From Apostichopus japonicus (lineage: Eukaryota; Echinodermata; Holothuroidea; Aspidochirotida; Stichopodidae), in assembly GCF_037975245.1 (NCBI RefSeq), contig NC_092563.1:28609960-28669959 (forward strand): DNA of 60,000 nt, read 5' to 3'. A program made the position numbers and the translations under genes. Each line of letters begins with the position of its first letter. Within the stretch, counting starts at the first letter, position 1. Positions 11,856 through 24,409 of this stretch are shown here, one piece after another. Under the pieces are notes generated by a model. That model saw nothing but the letters and a program-made list of their open reading frames with translations, was not told the DNA's origin and searched no databases.

Positions 11856-13924
11856 GGTGCCATTCAAAATCACGATACTTGTTTTCCATTGAACCAGGCA
11901 TCTGATCCCATCAGTTTCCTTGGATACAACCTGGAAATTAGCAGGGGAAAGAGATTTCAGAGCAATATGGCCAGGCTTTATATAGCCAATACTAGCCATT
12001 TATTTTGCACCAAAAAAAAACCCAACAGACTAGGGCCAATTTATTCTCTGTTCATTTTAAATTCAATGACAGATTCCCAGTTATTCCCCTGTTGTAATAT
12101 TTTGTAGATGGAGCATAATTTGACTGGGCTGTCCATAATTGCATTTTGGTAACTTATAGGTTGCCATCAGTACAGATGTGGTCTGCTTTCAGGATATTAC
12201 CAAAGTGTATACTGAGGATATAGTTAATCTAACCTTTGAACTATTCCTGGAACACCACCTGTAATAACCCAGCAGGAACAGCTGTGCATAGTCTCTTGCG
12301 GTTAATAGTGAACAATGCCCATTCATATTTTCCTTCCGAATTGGAACATTCTAGACTGATCTGTCTGCTACTGTTGAATTAAGAGATTGGCTTCCCAAGA
12401 GAGAAGGATTTCGAAATTCAGGTACAAAATTGCTTAACTTGGTGGAATCATGGAGGTAAAACTGTTTTTACATCCATGGTGGAATACAATCCTCCTGCAC
12501 TGCCCTGTATGGTGAAAGAAGCTGCTTCTGCAATACTTGTGAACATGGGTGTCTGTTGGAGTGGCAAGCGAGGGGGAGGAGAACAGCCAGAACTATGCTC
12601 TCCCGTTAAATTTGGTTAATTATTTTGTCGTAAACTGGTTAACCAGTTAAACTTTTGAATGATTAACTGGTTATTGATAACCCGAAAGTTTTACTTGCCT
12701 ACAACCCCCTCTGGATGTTTCCCTTCCAACATCCATTTCTTGTAAAAAAAAATATTAAAAAAATTGCACCTTGTAATTATAAAGAGAAGTACTGCCAGGG
12801 AAGTCTCATGATTAAAGATGACCAAATGTTTGATGTATCCAGCTGTGTTATACTTACACAAACTTTTCAATTTTGATATGTCTAGAGACTGGCCCCCTTA
12901 AAAACTGTTTTTTCTTTCTTTTACAAAAAATTACATCTCAATTATTTTGCTTCTTTTTAGTGTGACAAATAAAGCTAGGCTCAGATACTCCCAGAAAAGT
13001 GTCTGGAAATTGTTCTACCTCAAACATGACTACGGCAGGCTATTTATGATAACTTCAGTTCCTCAGATTAATTAGAGAGGTAACAGATGAAACATAAAAA
13101 TTAAAGTAAGAAACCATCATCAAGACTAATTCTTATGGCCTGACTTATTAAAGAGGAAATATTACTCTAGGACAAAATGGTGATTTATTCATGCTTATTA
13201 ATTGGTTGCTCTATATTTTGCCAGCAATGATACATCAAGAGATATTAACTTGATCAGCCTGGTCATTCAGTATCCAACCATATGTCATCATTGGTTTGGC
13301 TAAGAAAAGCATTTTAAAAGATTTTTATAGATGAATACCTTACTCAAACTAAATGTGAAAATTTAAATCTTGCAATTGAAAATAATCTTGAAAGTGTCCA
13401 TGGTTATTGTCATATTTGTTTGACCTTGGGATGTATCAACACAATATTTGTGACTAATATTTTCATTCCGTATTCAACATAATACAAACTTTAGCATCAT
13501 TGGAAGTCTCAGTGTATCTTATATGGGATCCAACGAGTCAGGATATTTTTTAACATTTCCGATTGTGATTTTGAAAACGACATTCAACTTGCATCTCTTT
13601 TGTACGTTTACATATGATTGAATCACTCACTGAGAGTAACCCTCCCCCCCCCACCCCGCCCCCACCTCCTGTAGCTCATCTGCCCAACTTCAGTAGAAGA
13701 TCCGAATGCAAGGTGTCTTTGTGGTATCAGCCGACTGCAAATAAAAGGGTCAGTTAATCTGGTGCATCGATTAAGCTAAGAGCTAATTTACCTGCCGCAA
13801 TAAGAATGATAACGTTGGGATAAATCTTCTGATTGTGAGATTTATTTACAGGGTAAATACCTATTGTGAAACATTTCAACAAATCTTACTTCGGTACCAA
13901 TCAACGTGACTTTGATCTACCAGC
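11856..13924. other. Intergenic, no gene recognised
   Basis: AT-rich with no recognisable exon. A poly-C-rich tract lies near 13643-13668. Confidence 0.45.
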
Positions 13925-14605
13925 GCGTTCGTCTCTTGAACCTTGACACTGCGGACCTAGACACTAGACGAATAAACAATCTTGGCCATTGTTAACGAGA
14001 TAACGTTCGAGATCAACTTGAGGAAGTAATGTGGCATGATTACGGAAGTGTAGAAGAGACATGTAAGTTGACATTTTGATGAGATGCAACGTGTCAAAAC
14101 TATGACAAGAAGTGAAAACGACGTTTTGACGACATATTCTAAATCTTCAAAATGCCGAAAGTCTGGAAATAAACACTTTCTCGAGATTCATCGACTCGGC
14201 ATGATGACAAAAATATGAAAACTGACGTGTTAGACGGCGTATTAAATTGACATCAAACTGAAAATTTGTTTTGTCGAGATGCATCAACTCGCCATGCCAA
14301 CAATTTGAAAATGAACGTTTTGTCGAGAGATATCAAAAAAATTCAGATATATACCATTTTGATGTGTAATTGCATCTCGCCTAAATGTCAATTTTCAGAT
14401 TTTTGTAGTTTTGATGAGTTGGTATTGGGCGACAAAATGTCATTTTTCAGATTCTTGTAATTTTGAAGAATTGTTGCATCTCCTTGAGAAGTTTCTTCTA
14501 CGCTTCTGTACAAAATTGTTCGTTATAGTTGTTTAATCGAAGAAAACGCAGAACGACAGACAAATCCTAACACTAACAGCTAAGTGTGAACGCGTCCTTC
14601 GGTGG
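13925..14605. mobile_element. Foldback-like element with long imperfect inverted repeats
   Basis: gagatgcaac at 14081-14090 is mirrored by gttgcatctc near 14473-14482. Further out, ggaagtgtagaagagac (about 14045-14061) matches the reverse complement of gtttcttctacgcttctg (about 14490-14507). The two interiors share tcagatt/aatct and tgacattttg motifs in inverted order. A sub-repeat beginning tcgagat.catc.actcg occurs at about 14179 and 14274. The region is richer in CpG than its surroundings. This fits a foldback or long-TIR MITE; superfamily and exact ends are not established. Confidence 0.5.
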
Positions 14606-16045
14606 ACTTTACCATTATTACAGGAGTGTTAAGTTTCTTCACAGAGACGCAAGGTGAAGGCCATTTTGTGTGTAAAAAACCACAATGTCTGGACTTAAGA
14701 GCACAAAAATTGTTAGCAGCAAATTATTTTCCCCATATGATTATGTGGCAACCTAAGGGACCTTTTCTGTGCGGAAAGTTATGATAAATGGTCCCATGAT
14801 GGCTTCAATGAGTAATGGCTCATAAAGGCATTAAAAATTGCTTAGGTACTTTAATATCGTTTTTGATATACCAATATATAATATATAGTTCATATCGCAT
14901 GAACATGCCGTGTATCCAGAGAGCTGTTTTTCGAAAATGATTTACGTGCATGTTATTTCAATGGGTGTAAAATTGGCAATGTGGGCATGCTTCTGGTGGT
15001 CTTGTGAGTTGTGACCCACTTAAATGTATGCTGTATTGGCCCCAATATTGGCCCAATAGATATTCAAATATGGTCCCCTTTGGTAAAAATTCTTAAACTG
15101 TTTTTATTACAACCTTCGAGGATATTTTTCTCACTGGGACATTCAATCATCGTGTGTGTTCCTTAAAAATTGTCTGAGAACAATTTGGAGAGTTGAAAGA
15201 CCTCCAGAAAAGTACTTTTTGAAAACTTACAGCAATTATAGTGTGCATACAATTTGGGGTCTATACTGACTACCTTTAAGATGGGAGTTTGACCCCCTCA
15301 AGAGTTCAGACTTCGGGATCCCTGGAAACACCTGATTTGGCCAATAGTCAATCGTTTGCGTGTGTTGTCATTGCAGGGATTGTTGGACAGTCAAGATTTG
15401 CGTAGGCTCATCAGGGATTTCACCTTGATAAGCGCCCAACTGGGTGGCCAGTTTAGAAAGAAAGTTTAATTCGGCCACTAATTAGTTTCGTGTTGCATAC
15501 CAAACAGTTAGCACGTTTTAAAAATGCTTCGATTACAATTTCTTCCTTCCAACAAGTCTGATGCTTGGTATAGCTGTGACAGTACTTTTATATCTGTCTT
15601 CAAATTGGTGATAATGAGTTTTAAGAAAGAAAGAGAGTAATAAAAGAGAAAACGTCCCATTGTTTAATAGTTAATTTCCTGAACTTGAATTTTGCCATGT
15701 CCTTGCTCGGCATGGAACTAGTTAGGATACTCTCAGGCAGGTTAAAGTATTACATTGAAATCAATGCAAGACATTCCTTGAAACCATATGGATATGTGAA
15801 TATAATATGGACATATACATATATTATTTGTATATTTTAGTTGATAGTTGCTCATGCTATATTTTTCATATGCTGACTGATTCTGATTAAAATTACAGTT
15901 CATCTCTATGGCAACATTATAGGCTTATATATTTGATATAACATTTTGATATCAGTAGTTAATTTCACCCACTGACTTTTCCATTTTCCTCCTCCAGCCT
16001 AATTCTCACTCTCATCGCTTGGCCTTTTAATTATATGTATTTTAA
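14606..16045. other. Intergenic, no gene recognised
   Basis: No domain-like open frame, tandem repeat or RNA gene was recognised. Confidence 0.45.
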
Positions 16046-16264
16046 ATCCTCCTGCAAGCAGGAACTCGCGAAGAAGCCACCGTTTGGCTTATCAAAGCCG
16101 CAAGCTGACCTAAGTCAGCCTCTTAGATTCATATTTAACGTCCATGATTATGAATTGTCAACAACTCATGTAACTGGACGACATACATGAATCTTGGAGT
16201 GACTCGAACTCGGGAACTTATGATTGAAAGGCACCAGCGTTAACCACTGAGCTAACACTCCTAT
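16046..16264 (-). mobile_element. tRNA-derived SINE, family A, copy 1
   Basis: Reads on the - strand from the tRNA-like head. The A box is TAGCTCAGTGGTTA (forward positions 16241-16254) and the B box is AGTTCGAGTC (forward 16201-16210), followed by a tRNA-unrelated body reaching 16046. A second copy lies at 30949-31166 with the same body, for example ttggagtgactc and tggacgacatacat. Two dispersed copies plus polymerase III boxes make the SINE call secure. Confidence 0.85.
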
Positions 16265-16334
16265 AATTATTATTATATAATTATATGTGCACCATGATTA
16301 TATAAAGGGATAAGTAATTACTCAACTAAGGAAA

Positions 16335-16465
16335 AACTGGAAATTTTGTAAGGCCAATGAAATCTTTGGCTGGAACAGAATTCAAACCAGTCATCATTCT
16401 GCACATCAAGTTCCGAAATCCAGGTCCCTACCAAGTGAGCTTTCGGTCACAATCTTGATGAAAGG
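16335..16465 (-). mobile_element. tRNA-derived SINE fragment, family B
   Basis: On the - strand, agctcacttggtaggg resembles an A box and ggtttgaattctg a B box. The layout resembles the 11700-11855 fragment, so the two may be one family. Borders are approximate and no target duplication was identified. Confidence 0.55.
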
Positions 16466-18080
16466 GGACCCAGGGGTTGAGATTGGATCAGCTAAGTTTT
16501 TTGTGCCCAGGCACAGGGAGGGTGACTTTTCTTTTCCTAACAGTATCTACCAAGTGCATGAGCTATCCAGCTCCCATTCATTTGTTGGAGGTCTTTAAAA
16601 CCATTCTTTGCCAAGAGTACCAGTCAGAAGTCACACATAGTACCTCGTATGTACTGTGTAACCATGGATTACTATGGAGTTTCTTTCAACACCATCAAAC
16701 AATTTAAAGTTTACTTTTCTAACTGTTAAGTTCCCAGTGAATTCTCTGTAGTTGATTTTACCCATATATTCTACATAACGACCTGAATTACTCTTGAAAG
16801 TCCTTCCATCCCAACATTTACAGAATCGATGCAAATATCATTGCTAAGTTGCATTTTGATGAGGTCGTCATAACGTAATGAGACCAAAATAAACCATTAC
16901 TATATGTAATATGCAAGTATATACCCAAAGTTGAATTGCTTTCAAATATGAATGAACCATCGGTATGCACAAACCAGAGGGCTATTGTGAGGGTGTTGAA
17001 GATCCTTTGTTGAGGTTTCCTGTTAATTGAAACTGCACGCGGGGGGGGGGGGGGGAGGGGGGGGGGTAAAGATATATAACAAAAGATACAGACTACAAAA
17101 GAAACCAAAGCCTAGCCTCGTATTAACACGGCAACATGAAGTTCTGTCTTTCAATGACAAAACGAAATTTGTTTAATATTCATAACAATAATGCATTTAC
17201 TTGTTCTTCTGCCATACTTTGTACCTTTCAATGTAAACATTGGCAAGTTTATCTGTGGTGATACCCAACAATTAAGTTTACCATAGACTGTGTAAAGATC
17301 TAGTTCATGATTTCCTCTCACTTGAATACTTCCCACCCTATTCCTTCTCCTCATCACGTTCCCTGCTACCCCCGTCCCCCCCCCCCCCTCATTCAAATGT
17401 CTTTGCAGTACAAGGTACTCTGGTATAGAAAGAGAAAGATGGAGGGTGAAATGTACCTGTCTTCATCAGCTTATTAATTACACTGTAAGTTATTTGATAA
17501 TCTATATATATATATACATACATTAAGTGAGAGAACATTTTTCCATAAAGTTTTTTTTGCATGAGAAATAGAACATCTTTCGTCTAAATTATCTTTATTG
17601 GAAAGTTAGTTCTAAAGTGAACAATCTATTAATTGACTAAACCATCTGTTTACTATAGGTGTTATTTCACTGTTCAACACTTTTAATCAATAATTAATGA
17701 TTTAAGATGATGTTTAATGTTTACATGCTGGGAAAACACATTTACCAAATATCTGACAAAGTAAACAGAGATGGACTAAATAAAGGTTTGAAAACGTATG
17801 CTGGTTTATTGGGGACATGGTGGAACAACAACAAAATAACCTAATTTCAAGCTCTATTACAATTTTTTACATTTTGAAAGTAATTTTTCTTTCATGGGGA
17901 GTGATTTTTTACATGTCTTTAATAAATCAATGTAAATATGAAGCAGTGAAAAAGTTGTATTTATTGTTATTATTACTGGGAAATTTAGGTGTGACTTTTC
18001 AAACAGCTCTGTTATTCAAAATTATCTTTTGGCTTTCAGAGACACCAGTGGTAATAATACCAACTTAATTTGGTAGCAAA
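16466..18080. other. Intergenic, no gene recognised
   Basis: AT-rich DNA with a poly-G run and a poly-C run near 17376. An 83-codon frame at 17817-18068 is hydrophobic and Leu/Ile-rich but has no family signature and may be an old copy of the repeat that follows. Confidence 0.4.
17040..17067. repeat. Poly-G tract
   Basis: About 25 G with one A interruption; many such homopolymers occur in the window. Confidence 0.9.
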
Positions 18081-18926
18081 ATGGAACAGTCCAACTATTT
18101 ATAGAATTGTTGTCATTTTGGCATTTTGCCAATTTACACCCCCTTCATTTTTTTTAAATGAAAAATGAGACAGGATTCTTTATGTACATTCTGTAAATTA
18201 GAAGATGAAGATAACCCCCCCCCCCCACCTCTTTTGGCACTTTGATAGGGTCCTGAGTTTTTGGAATGCTATTTCATGTTGTTTTCCTCACAAAGGAATA
18301 ACATTCAAAATGATCTCTTTGGCTTTTTGGACAAATATATGAAACATTATTTCTTCTTACTTCAGGCTAAATATTTCATTTTACAAATGTAAAATGCAGG
18401 ATACTAATCCCATATGCACTCATTTTAAATCGCTGTAGTTTTATCTTTAGTGTTGAGAAACACATTGCATTTAAAAACCACAGTTTCCATATGTACAATC
18501 AAGTTAATTAAAGGATATTACAAAAGGTGTGGATGATAGTATATAAGAAACTATCATTAAGTATATATTTGTTTATCATTCTCTATTTACATTGTTCACT
18601 GTTTATGTTATGTCTACATGTGTTTGTGCTTAATATCTAGATTGAAAATAAACTGAAGCAAAAAAAAAAAAAAAATGGAACAGTCCAACTATTTAAAGAA
18701 TTGTTGTCATTTTGGCAATTTGTCAAATTACACCCCCTTCATTTTTTTAAATGGAAATGAGACAGGATTCTTTATGGATGTAAATTTACACCCCCCTTGA
18801 ATAAGAATTGAACTATGTAGACTAACCTGTTGCCACAAACAGAGAAACTATGAAACAGAAAAACTATAGAAAGCATTAAGCGTGAAGGATACTGGATATA
18901 CTAGTTGGCATTGGACCAATGATTTG

Positions 18927-18992
<66 letters not shown>

Positions 18993-19150
18993 CTATATAT
19001 ATATACACATATATATGTATATATATATCTATATATATATACACATATATATACACACATATATATATATATATATATAGACTGCAAAAAAACTGAAGCA
19101 AAAAAGAAATAAATAAATGGATCAGTCCAAAAATTTAAAGAAATTTATAC
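18081..19150. repeat. Head-to-tail repeats joined by poly(A)
   Basis: A unit starting atgga(a/t)cagtcc begins at 18081, 18675 and 19117. Copies 2 and 3 are each preceded by aactgaagca and an A-rich run; before 18675 this is AATAAA, then about 15 A. Copies 1 and 2 agree over about the first 100 bp (through acaggattctttatg), then copy 2 diverges into TA arrays. The AATAAA plus oligo(A) junction suggests a retroposed transcript or SINE-like unit arranged in tandem. No open frame of interest. Confidence 0.65.
18931..19080. repeat. Complex (TA)n/(CA)n array
   Basis: TA tracts are interspersed with tatacaca and tatctata blocks. A sub-block of about 40 bp is repeated twice. Tyr/Ile-rich open frames on both strands come from this repeat. 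Confidence 0.95.
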
Positions 19151-19156
19151 ATGTGT

Positions 19157-19157
<1 letters not shown>

Positions 19158-19237
<80 letters not shown>
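19158..19237. repeat. (AT)n array, about 80 bp
   Basis: A pure alternating AT run able to extrude a hairpin. Confidence 0.95.
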
Positions 19238-19239
<2 letters not shown>

Positions 19240-19710
19240 TATAATTAAATAGTTTAATAGGTTAATAGTATTAATTTTAGTTTATTAGTATAAACATATT
19301 GAATACTACATGTTGGGATAAATTTGCTAATGCAATAACTTGGAGGTAAGGGGAAAAATGGGGACATGGGAAAATGGGAAAATGGAGGGGTCTAGCTAAA
19401 AAATGGGCCTTAAAGAATAGTGTCTTTACATGTACACAATGTACTAATTAAGGAAAAAGTGAATAGTACAAAGGCTGGGCCTATGGTCATAATGGGGCCC
19501 ACAACACCCTTGTTTATGCCAAATGTGAAAGTTTTACCAAATGTATGATCCATCATCAGTCAGGGGAAAAATGCTTCAGTTGAGGGATTCTTGAACTTTG
19601 CTGGGGAAGAATTGGACCACTTCTATGGGTTTATATAAGCTGAAGCATTTTAAGGAACACTTCGATCCTAGATCTTTCAGAATCAAGTCAAAACAAGAAT
19701 ATACTGTTCC

Positions 19711-20753
19711 CAGGGACGTAGCTAAGGCTTGATGATTCGGGGGTGTAGTGGCTGAAATTCCAACTGGATGGGTTTTGAAGCCAGAAAATTCCGACTGCTG
19801 CCTTGTACCCCCCCCCCCCCCCCCGCGCTTCTCGTGAACGATACGGTCAATCACACACTCCATCTTTCGCGACTGCACTTTTGTTCCGAACTTTTTTTCG
19901 ATACATTTGTACCCACTGGCCCTCACTTCACAAACTTATTAATCACTCTGGTTTAGCAAGTAAGCAACTGAGTATAAGTTATCTGCTTGAAGGCTACATA
20001 GAGTACTAACTACAAAAGCTATGTTAATGTAACAAGGGGGAAAACTTTTTTCTTCAACAAATTATATTCGACGACATAGTGAATTACCGAAAAATGCAGT
20101 GCTTTGTCCTAGCGCGCTTAATATTATTTTTTGGGGGTGGGGGTTCGGCGGGGCTCTTTATCACTCACATGAACAATCTGCCTATCATCTTCGTCAAGGA
20201 CCAATACAGTTCTTAGAAATAAGTATAAAAACATACTGTAAAAGCATACAGTTTTCATTGTTTGCGGTTCTCACGTAGGCCTACATAAATTCGATATGTG
20301 CAAATTCGGTGGCGATATACGCCAACCCAAATTAACTAATAACCTGATAGTTAACTCTGCTCTAAAATGAATAGACACAGTTCGCAGATAAAACAACTAC
20401 AAGCGTGGCTAAAACTAGAAGTGTTTTCGTGGCAGCCATATGCATATAAAATAGCTGTAAAGGGGGCTAATATTCAATTTTTGTCAGTCTGTCTCTGCCA
20501 ATGCGGAACCTTAGCCGGGAAATATCCCTAGGGCGGGGAGGATGCAGTTAAGGAACATACTAAGTATCGCCCACATATGTCACATTTACCAAATCATTTA
20601 CAATCACAGGAATATATGCATAGGCCTAGGTAAATTAAAGTGCGACAGTCGGAAAGTCCAACTGTAGCACTCCAATTTTCCAACTACCGTCAATTTTACC
20701 AAGTTTGTGGGGTGGGACACCTCCCCTATCAACCCCCTCTAGAGACGCCCCTG
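19711..20753. mobile_element. Non-autonomous hAT-type element, about 1.04 kb
   Basis: The left end is cagggacgtagcta and the right end, reverse-complemented, is caggggcgtctcta (11 of 14). The flanking 8-mers are actgttcc (19703-19710) and actgaacc (20754-20761), 6 of 8 identical, which supports an aged 8-bp target duplication characteristic of hAT transposons. The interior holds a poly-C tract (about 19809-19824) and no transposase-like frame. Termini are related to the MITEs at 9644, 45219 and 45989. Confidence 0.7.
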
Positions 20754-22020
20754 ACTGAACCTATAGATGGGCATCGGGTCTATGCTTTCTGAGATAGTGC
20801 AAGCTTGCCAAAAATGGTGGGATAAACAAAGGGGATTGACAACAATTTAACAGTCCATCATTTTTTTGGCATACTTCCATTCCCTGTGAAAAGGCAGTAC
20901 TACTGTAACAGCTCAACTGAGCCTATAGTAATACCGAAGTTTGTTTGGAACACATAATTTGATAATAAACCTAACACCCCTGACCAATTATGTTAGTTTA
21001 CATGACCTTGGATAAATTGGTGATCCTTTCGGGCAGGTAGGCCCTCTCTACGATCGAAAAGGGATTTGAAATGAATACAGATCCACTGAAATGTCAGCAG
21101 CTATTTATTTTTTAAGAAAAAAAAACGTAGTTGACGGCGCCATAGCAAAATGAAGCAAGTGAATATAACATACTGCATATATCTGTATTGCGTAATCTAG
21201 TCTGTACCATAGAAATAGAAAACAGAGACAACGACAGAAAATCAAGTTGTGCGAAAGACTAGTGGCGGATTAGTATATACTGGTTCGGAATATACGTGTC
21301 GAAGGCATGCAACGAAAGCTCCACGTACCGTAGACGCAGATTTACCCCTCGTTACGAAATTTAAGAAGATGCTAGTTTCTTCGGAGGCACCAATCACGGC
21401 ACCGTTCTTTCAAAACCATGTGATGCCGCCGCTGGATGGATCACTGAGCCATGCATATAGTAATGGTCACTCCAGACAAACCCAACATTAATATACGGCT
21501 CTAGGTCTTATCTAGTTACGGAAACATTAACAAGCTGCAGCCGTCAGAAATCTGCAATCTGTGGGTGCAGCTTATAAATTACGGTACCATGAATGAGTCA
21601 GTATAGTAGTATATATACCATTTCGCTCGTAACTATCACAGAAGAGGTGATTTGAAACATATCTTCATTAGAAGTGTCAAGTCAAACTAATTTTAAGCAT
21701 TTCAAATTGTGTTTTCTCAAGCTCTTTTTTTGTTCGATAAACTGTGCAAGTTGAACCTTGCACTGGTCAATCACCCAAGGCGTCTATACGGCTCTGCTGG
21801 AACCGATAATATGACAGCGTCCTGTGTCTGAACGGGAGTGGAGGGCCCCAATCCGCACAGGGCCTTACGAAGTCATATTAATAAACGCTTTATTTGCCGG
21901 TAAGTTGGCCTTATAGACGTTCGTAAGATCATTTATTGGTAGTCCACAATGCCGTTAGTATTGTTCTGAGCATTTGGCTTAATTTATAAAGTATCAGAAT
22001 TGTTGTGGCAGCAGTTGGTT
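20754..22020. other. Intergenic, CpG-richer stretch, no gene assigned
   Basis: Positions about 21240-21500 and 21770-21870 contain noticeably more CpG than the surroundings. The + strand frame 21249-21491 is open for 80 codons and has an internal ATG at 21369 followed by 40 codons, but I recognise no family and see no strong splice donor. It could be an unannotated first exon or promoter-type DNA; evidence is insufficient. Confidence 0.3.
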
Positions 22021-22080
22021 CAGTGGCGTAAGCAAAAGATCGGGTGGGCGGTGGGAAGGGGGGGGGGTGGGATGGCATGC
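22021..22080 (+). mobile_element. Left end of a hAT-type MITE (fragment)
   Basis: cagtggcgtaagc followed by a G-rich run copies the left terminus of the other hAT MITEs. I found no matching right end, so the element is truncated or its right border has decayed. Confidence 0.45.
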
Positions 22081-22559
22081 AAGCACGGTACTCTCCTTTG
22101 TAAAATATTATTTGCCTATAACTCGAGCATTCGTGGGGATTATTTACTTCCTAGCTAATATTTTATATGCTAATTCATGCGTTTAAAGCTACTTATATAG
22201 ACCTACTTTATAGTCTAAATATGCTTCAGAATGTACCACTTATAACATCTATTTTATTCTGGGAGAGGACCCCCAGATTGTCCCGCCCTAGTGAGTCGTC
22301 TGCAATAGGGCTCAGGGCAGCCGTGATCCTTACTTATCAAATCCTTCATTCACCCCTGGGCCTTCCATAAAGTTCAGCCCTCTGTCTAAATGAAACGGGG
22401 AGGGTATTGTTAAATTCGCAATCCTCCACCTTTGAAATCACGTGCAGCTGGTCTGATTTCATAGTTGAATTAACAAAACGAGACCTTAAATTGTTACTGT
22501 TTTTGTGTGTTACTAAATTTCTAGGACTTACGGCCGGTATATGGTCATTTCTGCACTAT

Positions 22560-22815
22560 TAGAGTTTAGTTTAGTAGAAAAAAGATCAGGAGGGACACTC
22601 AAGTCCCCTTCAAAGACCCTATAGGAGAGGAAAAAAAAACTGAAGACACAAACACTCAGACCCAATTACAATGCTTAAAGTGCTTGTCCAAAGCATTCCT
22701 AAACCCATTCACACTACTTGCAAGTACAACTTTCTCAGGCAAACCGTTCCACTCATTCACAACCCTATTAGAACAAAAATTACTTTTCCTACTATAAATA
22801 TTACCTGTAGTTGTA
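22560..22815 (-). mobile_element. LINE 3' end (CR1/L2-like), fragment
   Basis: On the - strand, codons from about 22805 down to a TGA at 22656-22658 read a typical LINE ORF2 C-terminus. It includes NFCSNRVVNEWNGLP and NGFRNALDKHFKHCNWV, the 'R.V..WN.LP......S...FK..LD' pattern common downstream of the reverse transcriptase in CR1/L2/Rex-like elements. A short 3' UTR follows to about 22560. The 5' part of the element is absent. Confidence 0.75.
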
Positions 22816-23321
22816 AACGTCAATAGTTAGGAAGACACTGGAGAGATATTGATTTGAAATCGTTATCTATGTGATGATCTGGGATTAACACCAGCTTATA
22901 TATTTCTTTCGATTGGTGTTAGAGAATGACTGGATATACTTACGTAAACTTATTACAACTATTCCTGAGAGTCATGCATGCCCACATTTCTTCTAAGTTT
23001 CGATGTTTTGCTACAAAGTTTTTCTCGAAAAAAATGGCTCTAAAAGACCTTCTCCAAATGAGTTTTCTCATCCCCCCAAAATCCACAGAAAAGATATCGA
23101 CCAAAATATTTGGTCGACAAATAACTCTGCCAAAATACAAAGCGCCCGATAACGCCTTTGCTACGTGCATTGCATTGGTTGATATACAGGCGATTCGTTG
23201 TTGTCAACATTCTCCTCTTTCTATCTCTGTAGAAACAACACCGTAAGTTAGTGTAAACCTTGTTACCTAACGTAGTCTGCAAACCAGTTAACATCACTTG
23301 GCCAGTACACTTTCGCCAAAA
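22816..23321. other. Region upstream of the proposed COQ9 first exon
   Basis: No TATA box or clear promoter motif is visible. A 106-codon + strand frame (22926-23246) shows no family features and is matched by antisense open frames, so it was not called as a gene. Confidence 0.3.
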
Positions 23322-23461
23322 ATGGCTCATATACCAAGAATGGAAACCGTGACTGCATTGGCATCAATTCGAAAGTTGCTGGCTTCATGTAACCAAACTT
23401 TGTCGAGCTTTAACAGAGACGTCTTTTATAGAGACGACTACCCTAACTTGTTAGCCTTACT
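23322..23461 (+). CDS. COQ9: Candidate COQ9 exon 1 (mitochondrial targeting peptide)
   Basis: An ATG at 23322 in fair context (aaaaATGG) opens 46 codons plus two bases up to a gtaggc donor at 23462. The peptide starts MAHIPRMETVTALASIRKLL and includes NQTLSSFNRDVFYR. It is Arg/Lys/Ser-rich and amphipathic, as expected of a matrix-targeting presequence. The leftover two bases match the phase needed at 26804, the start of the first certain COQ9 exon. The exon was chosen on phase, position and targeting-like composition only. The presequences of COQ9 orthologues are not conserved, so homology cannot confirm it, and another exon could lie between. Confidence 0.3.
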
Positions 23462-24409
23462 GTAGGCCTAGGTTAGATCAGGCCGGTAGGCTAGGTGATT
23501 GGTTTCCGTATGGTACCAGTTATGCGAAATGTCAATAACGTTTGCCTACAATTATACTTATAGCGAATAGAGAAGTAGTATAGCTTTCCTTGCTATCAGG
23601 TAAAAATTATTTGTTTTTAATATGCCCTGAAAGTTCAGCCTAATTTCGGACGGAGGAGAACAAAAATGCAACTTGATATTGATGATAACTTAAAAAGATG
23701 TGTTGTGTTGGTTATTTTATTAAGCTAGGCTGAACCTGCTGAGGCCACATGTTAGGGAGATCGTACATTAAATTTTTGGATCCGTTGAAATCGTGCAGGT
23801 ATGAATATTAGCTAGTGTAGGGGAGGGAAATTATGTACAATAGTACAAAAGTAGGAATTATATAAGCTGTGCCCATGCTTCCATCTCAGTAAACCGGTGT
23901 TGTAGCATGGACACTTCAAAGACACCTAAGCCTTAAAACACCCCAAAACTATATCTTCTGGTCTAAATCACCTGAAAATTTACTTGATATGGTGGGAGAA
24001 TTGTGTTATATTACGATACACGGCCAAACTTTCTTTCCTGCAAACTGTTTTCACGTTGTATTCCAAGAAGATTCTTCGTGATTATGGAACTGGTATTTCT
24101 TTGCTTGAGTATTGCGAAGTTCTGACACCCAACCCACAGTGTGGCGCTGGTGATAAAATTGGTGGCGCAGTTGCTCTTCAGTAATTATAACAGACTTCAT
24201 AGAACTCCGTCATTTTATTGACAAATATGTAAGTACTTACTTGCACATGGGTCATTTTGGAGAGAAAATGACTGTAGTTTTTTCGTGAAATTGGCTGTTG
24301 CTATAGGTTGTCATGGTGAAATCGTGTATTTCTTAGGGTGTCCGAACTTCGCAGTGTTCCGAACTTCGCAATACTGACTATACTTCAAATACTTTTATAT
24401 GTAACGTAT

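Noticed and set aside
11670-12107. 145-codon + strand open frame
   Set aside because: It runs through a tRNA-derived SINE fragment, has no domain features and is plausible by chance in AT-rich DNA.
16201-16262. Possible tRNA gene on the - strand
   Set aside because: A and B boxes are present, but a second copy with the same non-tRNA body (30949-31166) shows it is a SINE head.
18848-19112. Tyr/Ile-rich open frames on both strands
   Set aside because: Products of the TA/CA microsatellite.
22926-23246. 106-codon + strand frame upstream of the proposed COQ9 exon 1
   Set aside because: No family signature, overlapped by long antisense frames, and not linked to COQ9 by phase or targeting features.
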